From Rhytidiadelphus loreus (lineage: Eukaryota > Streptophyta > Bryopsida > Hypnales > Hylocomiaceae): a stretch of DNA of 64,000 nucleotides. The notes under the pieces were generated by a model that worked only from the letters and a program-made list of their open reading frames with translations, made no database searches and was not told the origin of the DNA. Of the stretch, positions 45,997 through 59,348 are shown in pieces. The stretch lies in the NCBI GenBank assembly GCA_947034895.1, contig OX344762.1:7445501-7509500 (forward strand). The letters run 5' to 3'. Position 1 is the stretch's first letter; each line of letters starts with the position of its first letter. The position numbers and the translations under genes are program-made.

Positions 45997-48900
45997 ATAA
46001 CTTTAAAGTTTGTAAGACACAGTCAGGCTTTTGAATTTTTAGAAATGTAAGTTGGTCTAATTTATTCCGTACAAGAATAAGAACCAGTAGCTTCAATACT
46101 CTTGCCAGTGATAACTAAATTTCAATTTAATTCAATTCAATTTTACGTTACTCCGGTACTTATTAATTTCAAAGTGTTTTGGCATCAAAAAGTAAAGAGG
46201 GAAGTAAGTTAAGTCTCCATGATGTCCATAAGTTATTTATAGAATTAGTTATTACATTTTACATAACTACAGTTATTCGAATTTGAAATTTGAAATTTGA
46301 AAAAAAACTATGTTATTTAAAATATTTAATAAGGTACAATATTATAATTGCTTCATATTTTTTTAATTCCTTTTTTCATTTAATTGAATTTAAAATTCAT
46401 ATTTTTAGTCCCCTTTTTTTAATAACCTTTAACCACTTTTTGTAATATTATAACTGCTTCAGAAAAAATACAAGTTTAAATTTGGACACTTGGTGTCAAA
46501 ATGAAGTCTTTTGCTCAAGCACTCCTCACAAGCCCGAGTAGCATCTCTTTCTCAACCTCTCACCAAGGCCTCAATCTGTGTGAGCTGGACTATTTGTTTC
46601 CTTTTCCTCTTAATTTACACCGTTCTTTCCCAAAAATAAAAATAAAAAATAAAAGTTTAAATTCACTAGTTTTGTACCCCTACAAAAAAAATACAAAGAA
46701 AGTAGTTCAATGGTTATTGATTATCCAGTCTTCTACTATGTCTAGTGTTGATTGCAAATGGATTGAAAGATTAGTTTTCACTTTGGGGTGGATGTAGTTT
46801 TAGGTAGTGGTGAGTCTAAATGGCCAAATGAATGGGGCTAATACTAGCTTACTTAAATGGACAAATGAAAGAAAATTGATCAATTTTTGCTACAACTAAT
46901 AAGCTTAGATAATTTAAGGAGTTTTTCCAAACTTGTTTTCGTGGGAAAGAAGTTTTTGTGGAGTATTTCTATTTTGGGCATATAACAAATTTTATTTTTA
47001 GAAAAAAGAATAAATATTTGATAGAGATTTACCAATCTTGTCCTTCACTTACAATAGCCAAAAACTTAACGGGTTACGTTAGACAAGAAGTCAAGATCAA
47101 TTTGAATTCAAGAATTTGTAATATATATCCTTTCTTTTAAATAAGAACATTCAAGGCAACCTCAATGCTATTATAAAGAAAAATCAAGTTCATGTTTTGA
47201 ACATTAAGTGTTAATAAATTAATTAATTTTTATTGTAATGCATTCAAACCTTCCCTTAGTTTTATATAATTTCAATGCTCAAAATTGATATCTATTTATT
47301 GTGAAAATCATAATTTCATGGGACAAAGTATAACCTTAATGAGTCCATTCGATATGTTGTATACTATATTGTAGATTTTGTATATTCAATGGATTTTGGG
47401 ATCCAAATTTTAGGTTTTCAACATAAATAGTACCCCTTTGGATAATCTTAGTTGATTTTACTCAAAAAAGACGTATCTTTGTTTTTGGGCCCCACTTTTC
47501 CATGGTCACATCTAAGAAAATGAATAAACATTGAATTCAACTACTCTATTGCTTCAGTTCAAGAGTAAATCAAGTTATGGAAAATTACTCCTTTGGTTGC
47601 TCTTGTGCTTGCAAATCACAAGTCTCGTTTTTTGAATTTATAGTTTAGTGGATTTGTCGTCATTTAAAATACTTTGAATCCAAATTTGGAATCCTTACCC
47701 CAATTTTTTAATAAGTGGCCCCCATTGGATATTTTTAGTATATAAAAGAATTAGTTAGATTAAACAAAGGGTTTTACAAATACAAAACAAGGGTGGATTT
47801 TTAGAGGTGTGTGGGTCAATTATCCTTTGCTAGGTACACCACTTGAAATACAAGGACCTATTTCCAACTTTGTACCTTCAATCAATTAAAAAATATATAC
47901 ACAAGTATACAACTTTTTAGACATGGACACAACAAATAGTTTTCGATACATCATGAAGTTAAACATCAAACTTCATAGTATTTCTATATAGATTTGTATA
48001 ATTATCATTTATATTTTGAAAGTTCATGATTTTTGTTTCCAATGTGTTGAAAAAAATCTCATATGTTGATTATACACAAAGCATATAGAGCTACTTAACT
48101 TGCAAGAGTCCCTTGTAGGAAGGTGGATGTGGATAAGAATTTTTTTAGGCAAAGTAAATCATAACTTGACATACTTAGATCTTCATTTTCACAAGTTTTA
48201 TTTTATATCCATCTCTACATGAATTGATTCACAATCTTGTACAAAAATTATGAAGCATTCAATGACTATGTTAGCTACATTGGTGAAGAATAGTTGTAAT
48301 TTAATTTTTCAATGTACTTGGATGTACTTCATTTGTCGTTACCTATAGCTCCCATAGAAAGCATTTGAAGATATTTATAATCCACCCAATGGATGCCAAA
48401 ATTGTTAAGGATGAAAGTGATTATATTATAGATACTACCACCTTAATTTTGCACCTTCATGATGTATCCAAAACTAAGCTAAAAGCCATAGAGAAAAACT
48501 TTCAAGGGGCAACAAAGTATATAATCTATAATTTTAGAATCTTTTCTAAATTAGGCCCATTCATAATGTGAGATCTTTTTAAATGATTGGCTATGAACTT
48601 TTTGGCCCAATCCTCCCCCAATAGTAGTTAAGCTTATCTCTCTACATAGATTTGACTAATGTAAGGGCTCCATTCGCCATATATTGCCCCTAATATAAGG
48701 GCTCTATTTGGATGACTTGTTGAAGCTGGGCTTGCAAAATGGATGAACTCTCAAGAGGTTGGCTTCAAAACTTCTTCTATTCTATAAAACAAGGTTGTTT
48801 TGCAAGTCAGAGCCCAAATCCCTCAACATCAGTCTACATCCCGTGACATCAAACCATCATCTTGCAAGATCACCTTGGTGGGATTGAAAGAGAGAAATCA

Positions 48901-49250
48901 ATCTTTCAGGTCATTCAACCTGAAGTCACATCCTTGACTTCTTAAGAGGTGTAGGGGTGGATCTATCTACTTTCTTGTACCCTAGGAACTAGATGCCCCC
49001 CTCCCCCTAATTTTGCAAGCCACATTAGCACCCATTTTGCAAGCCGGGTGGTGCTGCTCTAAAAACACCCAATATCTAGCAACTTGGGCACTACTCTGCA
49101 CTTCTCTGTTTCCAGAAAATAAAATTTGATAGGTGTTTTAAAAAAAATAAAATTCCCCAGGATTCCTTTTTCCTCATGCAAGTTATTTTGGGAAAAACAA
49201 TTCCCATAAATTATGGGCATCTAGTTTTAATTATACTTTCAGGGGAAGTT
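45997..49250. other. AT-rich intergenic DNA, no gene seen
   Basis: No supported gene. Open frames at 46501-46797 and 48365-48571 lack recognisable features and sit in A/T-rich DNA. A GC-richer block at 48700-49100 resembles no known element. Confidence 0.4.
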
Positions 49251-51079
49251 GCTGCCTGGCTAAATCCGTGTAAGCTCAGTTGGCTATCTTAAGAAATTTG
49301 AAAAAGAAGAACAGAGCTGACAAAAAAAAGTACTGGGAACGTTCCCAAGGGAGCGTCCCAAGGGAACAACGGAACGGTAACTGGGCGTGGGAGGGAACCC
49401 CATTGGGAACCGAGTCGGTCCCGCTTTGAAGGCAATCAAACTCCAACGGTCACTCACAACGGTGCTCCTCCGTAGAGCATCCCCGGCAATTACTGCCGGC
49501 AACGATTGCTCTTCGTCACCCTCGGCGCTCGCCATCGCCAATGCGTGCACACATCCTAACTTACCCTCACTGCAGTTACCACTCTGTTCTTCATCAAGCC
49601 TTCATTAGCATTTTCCATCCAACAATCTCGCCGCAACCGTGTCCCCTCGTGCGTCGCACGCAACTCTCACTTCCATTGCAAATGCGGCAAATTCGAATTC
49701 CGATCCAGGGGTCACTGACTGACGGACCGAGGTCTTAAAACCTCCCACGGTCCGACATTTTAGGGTTTGTTCCAATCTTGTCCGCGGGGAAGCGCACGCA
49801 TGCGTGGAGCAGGGGTCAGTTCGATCGGGAAGAAGCTCGTGCGCATTGAAGCTAGTGCCGTGAGAGTCGCGTTTTTGTAATCATCAATTTGGAGTTTGAT
49901 CAAAGGGAGTTAGTATTGTTTCGCTCGCGCGCTGGGATGCTATCAGTCCTACATTGCCAGGAGTGGCACTACGATTTGTAGCTGTACGTCGTTGAGAGAA
50001 TCTCAATTCCATTTTTTATTTCTTTTTTCTTTTTTCTTTTTGATAATTTGGAATTTTGTAATGGTATAATGGAAGTTTGTGTCGCATGTAATTAATCTTT
50101 CGGAGGGGCTGGCTGCGCGGTTGGGCGTTCCTTGATTTTCCAGATGGAGCATGTGAATGTAGTTGCGTCGAGAATCTGGATGTCTTTCTTGCTGTTTATT
50201 CCAGTGGTTTAATATTGAAGGCTGTTGGAAGCTGTCACTCTGCGAAGTCGGGTTGTTTGCAATCATGGATTAGAGAATTGCAATGTCGTACTGGAAAAAT
50301 CAGGATGCTCCTGCAGTTTTGTTTGGATGTATCGAAGTTGTGTGAGGGACTGTCGACCTGATTTTATATTCGTGCTGGTTGTTTTATTTAAAATGCAGCG
50401 ATCAATAGAAAGGGGGAATGTGGAGACCAAGACGTCTGTGCTGCTGTTGAAGAAGTGTGCCTCACAGAAGGATAGAGCCGCTTTTGGTTATCGTCTACAA
50501 TGTGAGATTTCGCTGCCTAATTGTGAGTGCAGGTTTTTGTCCTGTCGACTTCAAGCTGCAGGATTTTTTGGTAGTCTCAACATGGACCAGATTTTGGATC
50601 ATACGGCGGATTAGACAGACGTTAGAACCAGTGGGAATATAACAAATTCACTTTATCTACTGTGTCTTCGCTAGCCTTCGCCAGACCCGTTTGTAGCCCT
50701 GATTGTGGAGTACACGGTATCTGTGATAACAAGAGAATGAAGAGATCACCTCCGTCGGTTGTGTAGCATAGGGTGTCACCCTTGCAGAGGCGCCGTCTCT
50801 GACCAGAATATTGTGTACCTGCAGACATCATTAGTGTGGTACAATTATTTGCCGACCACTCTGTGGCTCTAGGGTTTAGAGTCCACGATGCCGAACGCGC
50901 GCACGCGCGAAATCAGTTAGATATGGGAGCGCAATCCTGGTCGAGTATTGTTAGCGGCGTTGGACTCTCGCTATGATTCATTAACGTTCGCGCTATTTCG
51001 TTTCAATGTCTGCAGTCGAACGGCAATGTGGAGTTAAGGAAGTTGCACCGAAGTTACTCTGCAGGGGTCTGCTAAGAAG
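49251..51079 (+). promoter_or_regulatory. GC-rich upstream region and probable leader of the kinesin-8 gene
   Basis: Composition changes to GC-rich with many CpG near 49260 and remains so up to the kinesin start codon. A polypyrimidine run at 50010-50045 and AG dinucleotides downstream would allow a leader intron, as is common in plant genes with long leaders. Open frames here begin at non-ATG codons or lack any domain. An additional small upstream gene cannot be excluded. Confidence 0.4.
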
Positions 51080-54000
51080 ATGCCCGCCTTAGTGGCTCGG
51101 TCGGGAGCCATAAGCCCATCAACTGGAAACAAGATTAGAGTTCGGAAAGAGAGCTTGATCGGGGATTACAATTTACGGCGGGAAGGCTTGCACGGTAGCA
51201 AAGAGGTAAGGGCAATCGAGGCTTCTAAACCCACAGACATCACTGGGGCTGCAGAGATCCGAGGCACCTCGAAATCCCTCCTTCTCCTCAAGGAAAGAGT
51301 TAACCGCCTCGGGGGTGGGGTGGGAACTGGCATTGGCGATGACTATCATGCATCACCTAGGGTTTTGGACCATAAGACGACGCACCAGGCATCTGTGTGT
51401 AACACAGCCCCGGCCCCAAGGTTGAATCGCCAGGCATCTCAGAATGAAATGAAATCAAGATTGCAAACTATCCAGCGGAAAGTTCTGGAGATGCAGGAAA
51501 ATAGCGTCGACTCTCCAACGGTGGTTAGAACTCCAGGGCTTTACAGTCCCCAGGTTCTAGGAGCATACAATTGGGCAAAGGAACACGAGGCTTCGATGAA
51601 ACAGGAAGTAACAACGGCAGATGGTAGCAAGGCTTCATTAGAACAGAGGCCGCTGAACCAATTCAATGCGACAAGCAACAGTATCGCTATGCCCAGGTTA
51701 GTGCAAGGTTTTTGGCGGAGTACCAAGATTTATTACAGTGGCTCTGAGAAACTGTTTGCTTACGTCTGATGGTATCAGGCTCTTCGTAAATTTTGTTTTA
51801 AATTTTTGCCTATCTTGTGTTCGCAACAAATCAGATTGTCCCTTGCAACTACACTCCCGCCAACGCGCATAGGCACAACCCCAACTACTTCACTGAAGAA
51901 AGAAACAAGACTGAGGACGGTGAAGGGTCGCCCATCGTCTGCCGCTGATGAATTGGAATCGGCTTCTGATTCGGGAGGAGCGATTGGCACTCGCATAATG
52001 GTTTACGTGCGGGCCCGGCCCTTATCAAAGAAAGAGAAAGAAGCAGGAGCTCGCAGTTGCGTTCGTATTGTAAACAGGAGAGACGTGTACTTAACAGAGT
52101 TTGCGCTGGAGACTGACTATTTGCGACTCAAGCGGGTGCGGGGTCGCCATTTTGCATTCGATGCCTCTTTTCCCGACAACACTTCTCAGCAGGATGTCTA
52201 TAATGCAAGGTAACTGTTCTCATCTGAACTTTTTCCCTTTGCATACTCCACCTGAAGATCGTGTAATATTTCTACAGCTCTTGCAGTGATTGTATGGGGT
52301 CGCTGAATCTGTGAATGCTGTATCTAGTCTGCTGTGAACGAGGTCGATGTAGCATTGTATGTTGCCCTGACCACAAGTTGGTCTTCGCTGCTGACATTCC
52401 AATTCGAGATATTAGATGTTGACACACTGTACTCTTTCAGCACTGCACAACTTGTGGAGGGAGTACTGCAAGGCAAAAACGGATCAGTATTCTGTTATGG
52501 TGCTACTGGTGCCGGTAAGACCCACACAATGTTAGGGACGATCCAAAATCCTGGAGTCATGGTTTTGGCTTTAAAAGACTTGTTTTCTAAGATCAAGCAA
52601 CGCAGCAAGGATGGAGACCATGTAGTACGGCTTTCATATCTTGAGGTGTACAACGAAACTGTCCGTGATCTTCTCTCTCCTGGCCGACCTCTTGTCCTTC
52701 GAGAAGATTCGAAACAGGTACACTCACCATCCGTAAGCATATTTCGACCTTAATGTGACATGTGGCATTGCTACCAATCCTTGAATAGAGATGTTTTTTT
52801 CCATTCAGATCTGGAATGTAGCGTCGTCATTGTTCTCTTAGTGAGCGGTATCTGTCAAATGTGCATATTTCGGTTAAAAGCTGAATAATGGTAAGAATCA
52901 TTTACATGATCGAATTCTGATGATCGGAGATGTCTTCCCTTCTAATTTCGCAGGGCATTATTGCGGCGGGTTTGACGCAGTATCAGGCTTATTCAGCTGA
53001 TGAGGTATCCATTTTGGCTTGAAAACCGATTTCATCTTCTACTGCTAGGATCCTGCACGTGTATTTTGATATTAATTAAATGTATCTGCGGCAGGTCATT
53101 CACTTGCTGCAACGGGGCAACCTTAATAGAACTACGGAGCCCACTCGTGCCAATGAAACCTCGTCCCGATCGCACGCTATTTTACAGGTCTGTATTCAGC
53201 ACTGACAGAGGCTCTTATTAATCACAGTTCGCGAAGGTTCACTTCCCAATCGTAATGGGACAGCTTGAAAATCTTTAAAGTACACTCTGCTTATTTGTTT
53301 ATTGTGTTTCTGATCCTAATTACTGGAGTGACTGCAGGTTGTGGCGGAATACAAATTGCAGCAAGAGATAGGTGTGATAACGCGGGTGGGCAAGCTTTCT
53401 CTAATCGATTTGGCAGGGTCGGAGCGTGCACTTGCTACCGATCAACGAACCCTACGGTCTGTGGAAGGTGCAAGCATCAATCGGTCTCTACTTGCATTGA
53501 GCAGTTGCATTAATGCTCTATGTGAAGGGAAGAAGCATATTCCGTTCCGGAATTCGAAGCTTACTCAACTCCTTAAGGTTGATAAATTTGCATTAACGCC
53601 TATGTCTACTCAGTTTAATTTAATTTGTGCTTTTAAGCAGTGTTATATCCTTGAAACTTTAGGGTTGTTTGAGGACACATTTCAGTAATTTCGGTGAGTG
53701 TGACGGAGCAGTGACGTAAATTGGAAGGGATACTTCATAGCTGTGTGCCAAGGGCTCTTCGCGGAAGAGTTAGCTTGATTTTCTGGATTACCCATGAATT
53801 AATGGCTCTGTAAGATTACTTGAACGCCGGATGAATTGCTGTGATGTGTTTAGGATTCACTCGGAGGATCCTGCCGGACGGCAATGATAGCGAACGTTAG
53901 TCTTAGCGATGCCTCGTTTGGAGAGACTCAGAATACTCTTCATTGGGCTGATAGGGCGAAGGAAATTCGGACCAAGGTGGGTAGTAGTTCTCAATCTCTT

Positions 54001-55771
54001 ATATGCTTCCGAAATGAGACGTCTTGTCATCTTATCCACGATTGTTTTGTGAATGTATGCTCTTTTGAAGATGAATATGTGATTTTGATAGTTGTAAAGT
54101 GCACAATGTCATGACAGTCCAACGAAGCACATGAAGAGGCGGAAGTTCCGGATATAGGCGAAGATCGAACGAAGATGATGGCCGAGATGCAAGCGGCCAA
54201 TCAACAGTTGCGTCTTCAATTAGCCCGGTTGCAACAGAAGTATGTGGCTGCACAACAAAGTGTTCCGTCCCCATTGGGAGCTCCACTATGGACTCCTGCA
54301 AACTGTGACTCAAGACAGATTCAGGAGCAAGATTACCCCTTGACTCCACTCATTCCAATGGCGACCTCTTCACCCTTGCAAGACTCATTTAGACCCACAG
54401 ACCTAGGACAGGTAGACACTCTTCCATTGTTTCAATTAGCGCTCTTTTATTTACACTTTTCTTTCGTAGACAGATTATCAACTGACCTGTGTTCCTCAGA
54501 CATCTAGCAGCTGCTCACTGGAGTAGACTTGCTAGCGTACGTGAATCTGTGTCTTTAGATTCTGAACTCAATCAGCTGAAAATGGTCTCGCAGAGTAAGA
54601 CGCCAGGTTTTCATACTCATTTAAGTGAGCAGGAGTTTCCTGAGAGGGTCACCGCGGAACGGACCATCCGGGACCTTCAGCGCACCATTCAGCTGCTAGA
54701 GATGGAAGTAGAGCGGACTAAGGTGGAGATTGTGAGGAAAGATGAGAAGCACAGCGCTGCTATGGCCAACCTGCAACAAGAGCATGCCTTGGAGGTTAAG
54801 ACAAAAGATGAAATTATCGAGAAACTTTCAAAAAGGTCAGTCGAGACCTCGCCATTGTTGCAGTCCAAAAATCTTTTCTTGAGCGCGTCTAAAGAACCTC
54901 GCTCTACCGTACGTACCAGTACTCACAAAACAATCTCCAGAATATCTTTTGGTTCAGACGCTACCTCCAGGAATCCAATAGCCATAGAAGCAATATTCTC
55001 TGCCCCTTTGACTACGCCAGAGCTCCCTGTCACCTCCCCAATTGCCTCCGCACGCCCAATGGCTGAGCAGCCAGATGTCAGCCCAATCAGACCAGTCACC
55101 AGACTGTTTTCTGCTGCAAATGGCGAGAATTTGTCATCAGCCATGCCTTCGAGGTCACTTATTGCACACTCCAAAACTGATTTGAATAAGCAGGTTAAGG
55201 TTATGAGCTCAAGGTCTGCCTCACCTGTAGTGTTTGGAGCGAGCAATGAAAAGGGAGCACCAGGAAGAGTGGGTCTGCGGCCTTTGCGACACTCATCAAA
55301 CAAAATTCCATCCCTTCCACCCACACGACAAGCCGCGAAGGAGTTTCGTCCTCGGGTTGTCGATCCTGCACCTCGGAGGATGAGTATAGCACAGCATCCA
55401 CCCCGGAGCCCACCTCTTCCTAGATTTTACTCCCCTGCCAAGGCTGGGCTTCAAACGTCGGCTCGGGCCCCCATAGTCAACTCTCGGAAACGCAGCTCCT
55501 GGGACATCACCAATACTAGTAGTCCACCAGCGGCCCCTGTCACCAGGGCTGTAAGGAGGCTTAGCACAGCAGCACCAAGCAAAACTCCATCGTTCCTTCT
55601 CCAGGTATTTCCCTTTCACTGTCCCATTGGGTGACGTCCTATTGAATGTGTTCGCGTTTGAACCCGTACCCTTTTTGTCTGCTTGTTTGTTTTTTGCTGG
55701 TATGAGATGTGATGTCGAACTCGCAGCTAGTGGCATTAAGGCAGACTTCATGTCTGTGTAGGTGCTCTTAA
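51080..55771 (+). CDS. Kinesin-8 family motor protein, ten exons
   Basis: Exons are 51080-51696, 51835-52209, 52441-52717, 52954-53004, 53095-53187, 53338-53577, 53854-53976, 54118-54411, 54576-55604 and 55727-55771 (about 1047 residues). The product is an ATP-driven microtubule motor; kinesin-8s act at plus ends, often as depolymerases. The motor domain begins near residue 261 ([10 protein letters not shown]). The P-loop GATGAGKT is at 351-358, switch I NETSSRSH at 460-467, switch II DLAGSE at 495-500, and the neck follows [10 protein letters not shown] near 592. The plant kinesin-8 signature [23 protein letters not shown] and [11 protein letters not shown] supports the subfamily. A disordered N-terminal extension of about 260 residues precedes the motor. 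A coiled coil lies near 54660-54840, followed by a Ser/Pro-rich basic tail with [10 protein letters not shown]. Junctions 1-8 are secure by phase. The acceptor of exon 9 is the only one that keeps frame and is less certain, as is the short last exon (the unspliced alternative ends at 55634). Confidence 0.9.
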
Positions 55772-57190
55772 GCAGTGAAAGGTCCTACAGGGCTGAGTTT
55801 GAAGACTTCAATTTCTTTTCAGTTTGACTTCAGTTTCAGTTTGAAGACATGCGGAGTTAAATGACCACAATTTTGGTTCTTGACAAATAATCTCCTCGTG
55901 GGTTTCCCCAGCCTGGTTTCGCTCGTCGACAATCCCGAGGTTGACTGATCTCCTTGCGTTGACAGTCGACAACTTTGTTCGACACCAATATCAGAAGTAC
56001 TAGGTGCATGTCATATCCCCAAACTCGAATGACAAGTTTTAGGTATGGGGAACTCTCATTCAATGATGAACGACGAGGAGCTCTCTTTGCAGTCCCACGG
56101 CTGGGCCCATGCCATTCATAAGAAACAAAGTAGATATATTTGATGCTCTTGTACCATAGATTCTTCTTGTGACTGGGGAGTTTTGATCCCTTCCAAAACT
56201 GTTAATATTCAATATACCATGCATTACAATTGCCATTCATGTAGTAAAGTTACTTCACCTGTTTATTGGCGCAGTTGTACTGTTATTGGTGTGAAATTCC
56301 ACCTGCAATGACCTTCTATTGCCCTTGAATCTTTGCATGACCAAAGACCCAGTACTAATTTTCACTGGTCTTTGGTCTCCCAGTCAACAAAACTTGGTCA
56401 CATCTGTGGTGTAGAGAACTGCCTGTAGTTACTATTGCTGTAGAATTATTCCTTGTACATTGAGAGGTACGTTATGTGAAGAACCGATTGAACCCGTCCA
56501 CTTTGCTATGTATTTTGGAATTTGGACACATGGATTCTTAGATTACAGGGACTATGAAACCAAAACTTTGACAGTGATTACATGGCACTAGATATTGAAA
56601 CCAAACTTTGAAACCAAACTTTGTAGAGATGATAAAGTCTTGGCTTTCTACAAGATCCTATAGTTAATTTTACCTGAAAATGATTCAACTTATTCTAAGC
56701 TTCAACTTTTTGTAACTTACCATATCAAGATCCAAAACACCTTGAAATTGGCTTAAAATTTTAAGGATTAAAAGTATTTTGTAAATATTATAGTAATTAT
56801 TAAAATGATAAAAAGAGTATGATGTTTTTAGAAAAATGGAGATAATAGTGTTAAACATCACAGGTGTAATTGGTGTACTCCTTGAGCTCACACCAAGAGA
56901 AATTCAATAGAAAATAGTTTTAAAGTAATGTATTTTAAAGCTTTCAAGACCCTCCCTTTACAGTGTTAGAAAAATTATAATTTTAACAATTAAAAAACTT
57001 AGAGCTTCATCCAATTGTGTGTAAAGGTCAACAATTGTATTGCAAGGGAGAGACTTTGATTTCTAAATTTTTAGGGGGGAGGTGACTTTCAAGAGTAAAT
57101 TTAAAACAAAATAGTCATGAAATAAACTTTCAGTCATAGTAATAGTAGAAATTGATTTTGACTAACATAACAAAGATTGGCATTCTCTTG

Positions 57191-57358
57191 GTGTTGAAAA
57201 GGAGACTCCAATCATCTACTACCTTAAAATCAATAATGCGTTTCCTCTCTATGTTAGGCACGTGATGATTTAAGGTATTGAAAAGGAGACTCCAATTATC
57301 TACTACCTTAAAACCAATAATGTGTTCAGTCTATGTTAGGCACTTGATGATTGAAGGC
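57191..57358. repeat. 84-bp tandem duplication
   Basis: Two adjacent copies share 'ttgaaaaggagactccaat', 'atctactaccttaaaa', 'tctatgttaggcac' and 'tgatgatt'. They differ by a few substitutions and one small deletion. Confidence 0.85.
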
Positions 57359-57929
57359 CTTTTACGATTGTATTTGCATACTGTAATATTGGTGATACTT
57401 AGTTGGATGTGTTCGAGGTAAATTAGGCCCAAGTAAATTAGGCCCAAGCTTCAAACCCTAAACACATATTTCCGAAACGAGACTGAGCCTGTCACGAAAT
57501 GGTGTGAGAGTACTACAATTCCTTCAAAAACCAACACGCAAAGAGTGCGCTTCCTCATTGAAGCATATAAGAATCTATATTCTCCGTCTTCTGCAAGTAG
57601 TGTAACCCTCGAATGAAGTCCCTGTTCTCTGCCTCAAACGGCTTGTGTGGCAAGAGCAACATGTTCCTTAATTTAAACCATATCGTTTGCAGGCATCCCA
57701 TCTTCGTACGGGTATAATAACCCTGCGTCTTATCTGTCAGACCATGAAGTCGGGTGCTCAGCACAGAGCGAACTATTCCTTCGCCTTATACCGTGCTCTG
57801 GGTACTGTACCGGCATACCCATTGTTTTGGACTGCCCTTTCCGGGGCCCAACAAACAAACCAAATCGGAAATCTACTAAATCCAGGTACGTACCCCCCCC
57901 TCCCCGGTAAGCTACTCCTAAGACAGTTG

Positions 57930-58110
57930 ACTTTCAGGAAGGCGTCACTTTTAGAAACTACTACATTTTCACTTGAATTATTTGTAAATAATTCTACAAA
58001 GGTCCAAAACATGGAGCAAAACATGAGAAACAACTTGGACTAAATGCCAATTTCAATTCTCTTCCTACCGTAATTAACTATAAATAGTTTTAAGGAGTTT
58101 GGCTTCCCAG
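57930..58110. repeat. Dispersed repeat family R1, copy 3
   Basis: Contains 'actactacattttcacttga', 'aaaggtccaaaaca', 'acaacttgga' plus 'ctaaatgccaatttc', and 'ttttaaggagtttggcttcc'. These are in the same order and strand as in the copy at 10320-10470. Confidence 0.55.
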
Positions 58111-58650
58111 GCACAAGTCTGCACCCCAGGCACACGAAAATAATCATCGTAGAACAGAACGAGGGCCAATACTTTTCTCTATGACTAATGCAAACTGCTA
58201 GTAACAGCCAGTATTTACACACATAATACTGTCATGTACATCCCACTATGGATCTCTACCCAATGTTGACCACTATAACTTATATGAACATCCAAACTGA
58301 GAACTCTGCAGCTAACGATGATCCATAAACAGATCAATGCACAATGTTACCAGTGACGTAAAGCGCTACACAAGAGAAAATAAAGCGCAGAAACCATTAA
58401 ATTAGTGAAAGAAATCGGAAAAAACAGCTAAAAACAGCTAAATGGAAGAGTTGACAACAAACTTCGCAGGGCAGAGCAGGAAATGTCCGCGCTTGACATT
58501 CACCGACATCTGTGACAAGGGATTTTCATATTATTGGAAAAGTAATTGTAAGAGAACATAAAACACACTAAAACGAAAAGAAACTAAAATTTGGATACCT
58601 CGTGCACAGCGACAGTATCTAGATATAAGCGACGCTCACGAACGAAGAGA

Positions 58651-58983
58651 ATGGCCATTATAAATAGTCCTACTGCTGAGACTGCCGCATCAATGCATCA
58701 AATCGTGTCCTTAGCGGCGGTCTCAATAGAAGACAAAGAAAATACCAAAAGAAAAAGGCTCGCAACCGATGGATCCCAAAGCCTGCTCTGTTACAATCAC
58801 GGACCCGCAGACTCTGTCAGTGATGGAACACAAGCCCACAACCCGTGCACGACACATGCAAAGCGAACGCTCGCAACGTACCCGCCCCGCTTTATCCATT
58901 CCTCCAGACAATCCTCGCCTTCTATGAGCCAAGCCCAAGTAGCAGCTCCCCAACATCCGCCAAGTCAGCGGCCACTCCCTTAA
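58651..58983 (+). CDS. Hypothetical small ORF, weak
   Basis: An ATG-initiated frame of 110 codons in GC-richer DNA. No domain is recognised. There is a basic/acidic cluster (EDKENTKRKR) and a Ser/Pro/Gln-rich end. It sits 120 bp before the transit-peptide-like relic, so it may only be the promoter or leader region of that ancestral gene. Confidence 0.15.
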   Translation: MAIINSPTAETAASMHQIVSLAAVSIEDKENTKRKRLATDGSQSLLCYNHGPADSVSDGTQAHNPCTTHAKRTLATYPPRFIHSSRQSSPSMSQAQVAAPQHPPSQRPLP

Positions 58984-59103
58984 ATGTGCTACCCATCTTC
59001 TCTCCCCACCATCGCATCATGTCATTTGCGTGTACAGTTTCTAGGACTTAAGCCATCCGATCGACCCCTTGTTTGGATCGAATTTGTCGAACTTTTTGTA
59101 GCT

Positions 59104-59348
59104 ATGGCGTCCACCACCGCAATTGCGGCGCGGCCTTGGTCGCGGCGCCCTCCGTGATGGAGCGCTGCAGGTCGTCGGAAAGCCCGGCATTCGGCTCGGT
59201 GCGCCTTGCGCCTGTGGTGAGGAGGTCGGGCGCTGTGAAGGTTAATGCCTCTGTGCGGGTGAGTGCTGCCGAGGTGCGTAATTCGGTAGTACGAGACGGG
59301 ATCTCTGTTGTGACCATGGGATCCATGTTAATGGGATTGGTTGTGTAA
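59104..59348 (+). pseudogene. Chloroplast-transit-peptide-like relic with frameshift
   Basis: The ATG at 59104 opens MASTTAIAARP, typical of a plant plastid-targeting start, but this frame stops at 59157. A second frame continues from about 59132 (LVAAPSVMERC...) with the Ser/Arg/Val/Ala-rich composition of a transit peptide, then RRSGAVKVNASVR and MGSMLMGLVV, and stops at 59348. A one-base frameshift near 59130-59140 would join them. A strong donor (GTGAGTG) follows NASVR at 59259. No downstream exon of a mature plastid protein was found before 60 kb. The pattern recalls small thylakoid proteins such as PsbW, but the mature part is missing, so the identity is open. Confidence 0.45.

Larger units (their letters stand above)
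55772..58590. other. 3' flank of kinesin gene and intergenic DNA
   Basis: The first few hundred bases probably contain the kinesin 3' untranslated region. No further gene is supported. Repeats inside are listed separately (57191-57358, 57930-58110). A short duplication 'taaattaggcccaag' occurs twice at 57419-57449. Confidence 0.45.

Noticed and set aside
49284..49550. Minus-strand 88-codon frame in the GC-rich region upstream of the kinesin
   Set aside because: It begins with GTG, has no domain, and GC-rich DNA gives long chance frames.
50225..50614. Plus-strand 129-codon frame before the kinesin
   Set aside because: Non-ATG start and no recognisable motif; likely leader or promoter sequence.
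54923..55751. Minus-strand frames of 70-151 codons
   Set aside because: Antisense shadows of the long kinesin exon 9.
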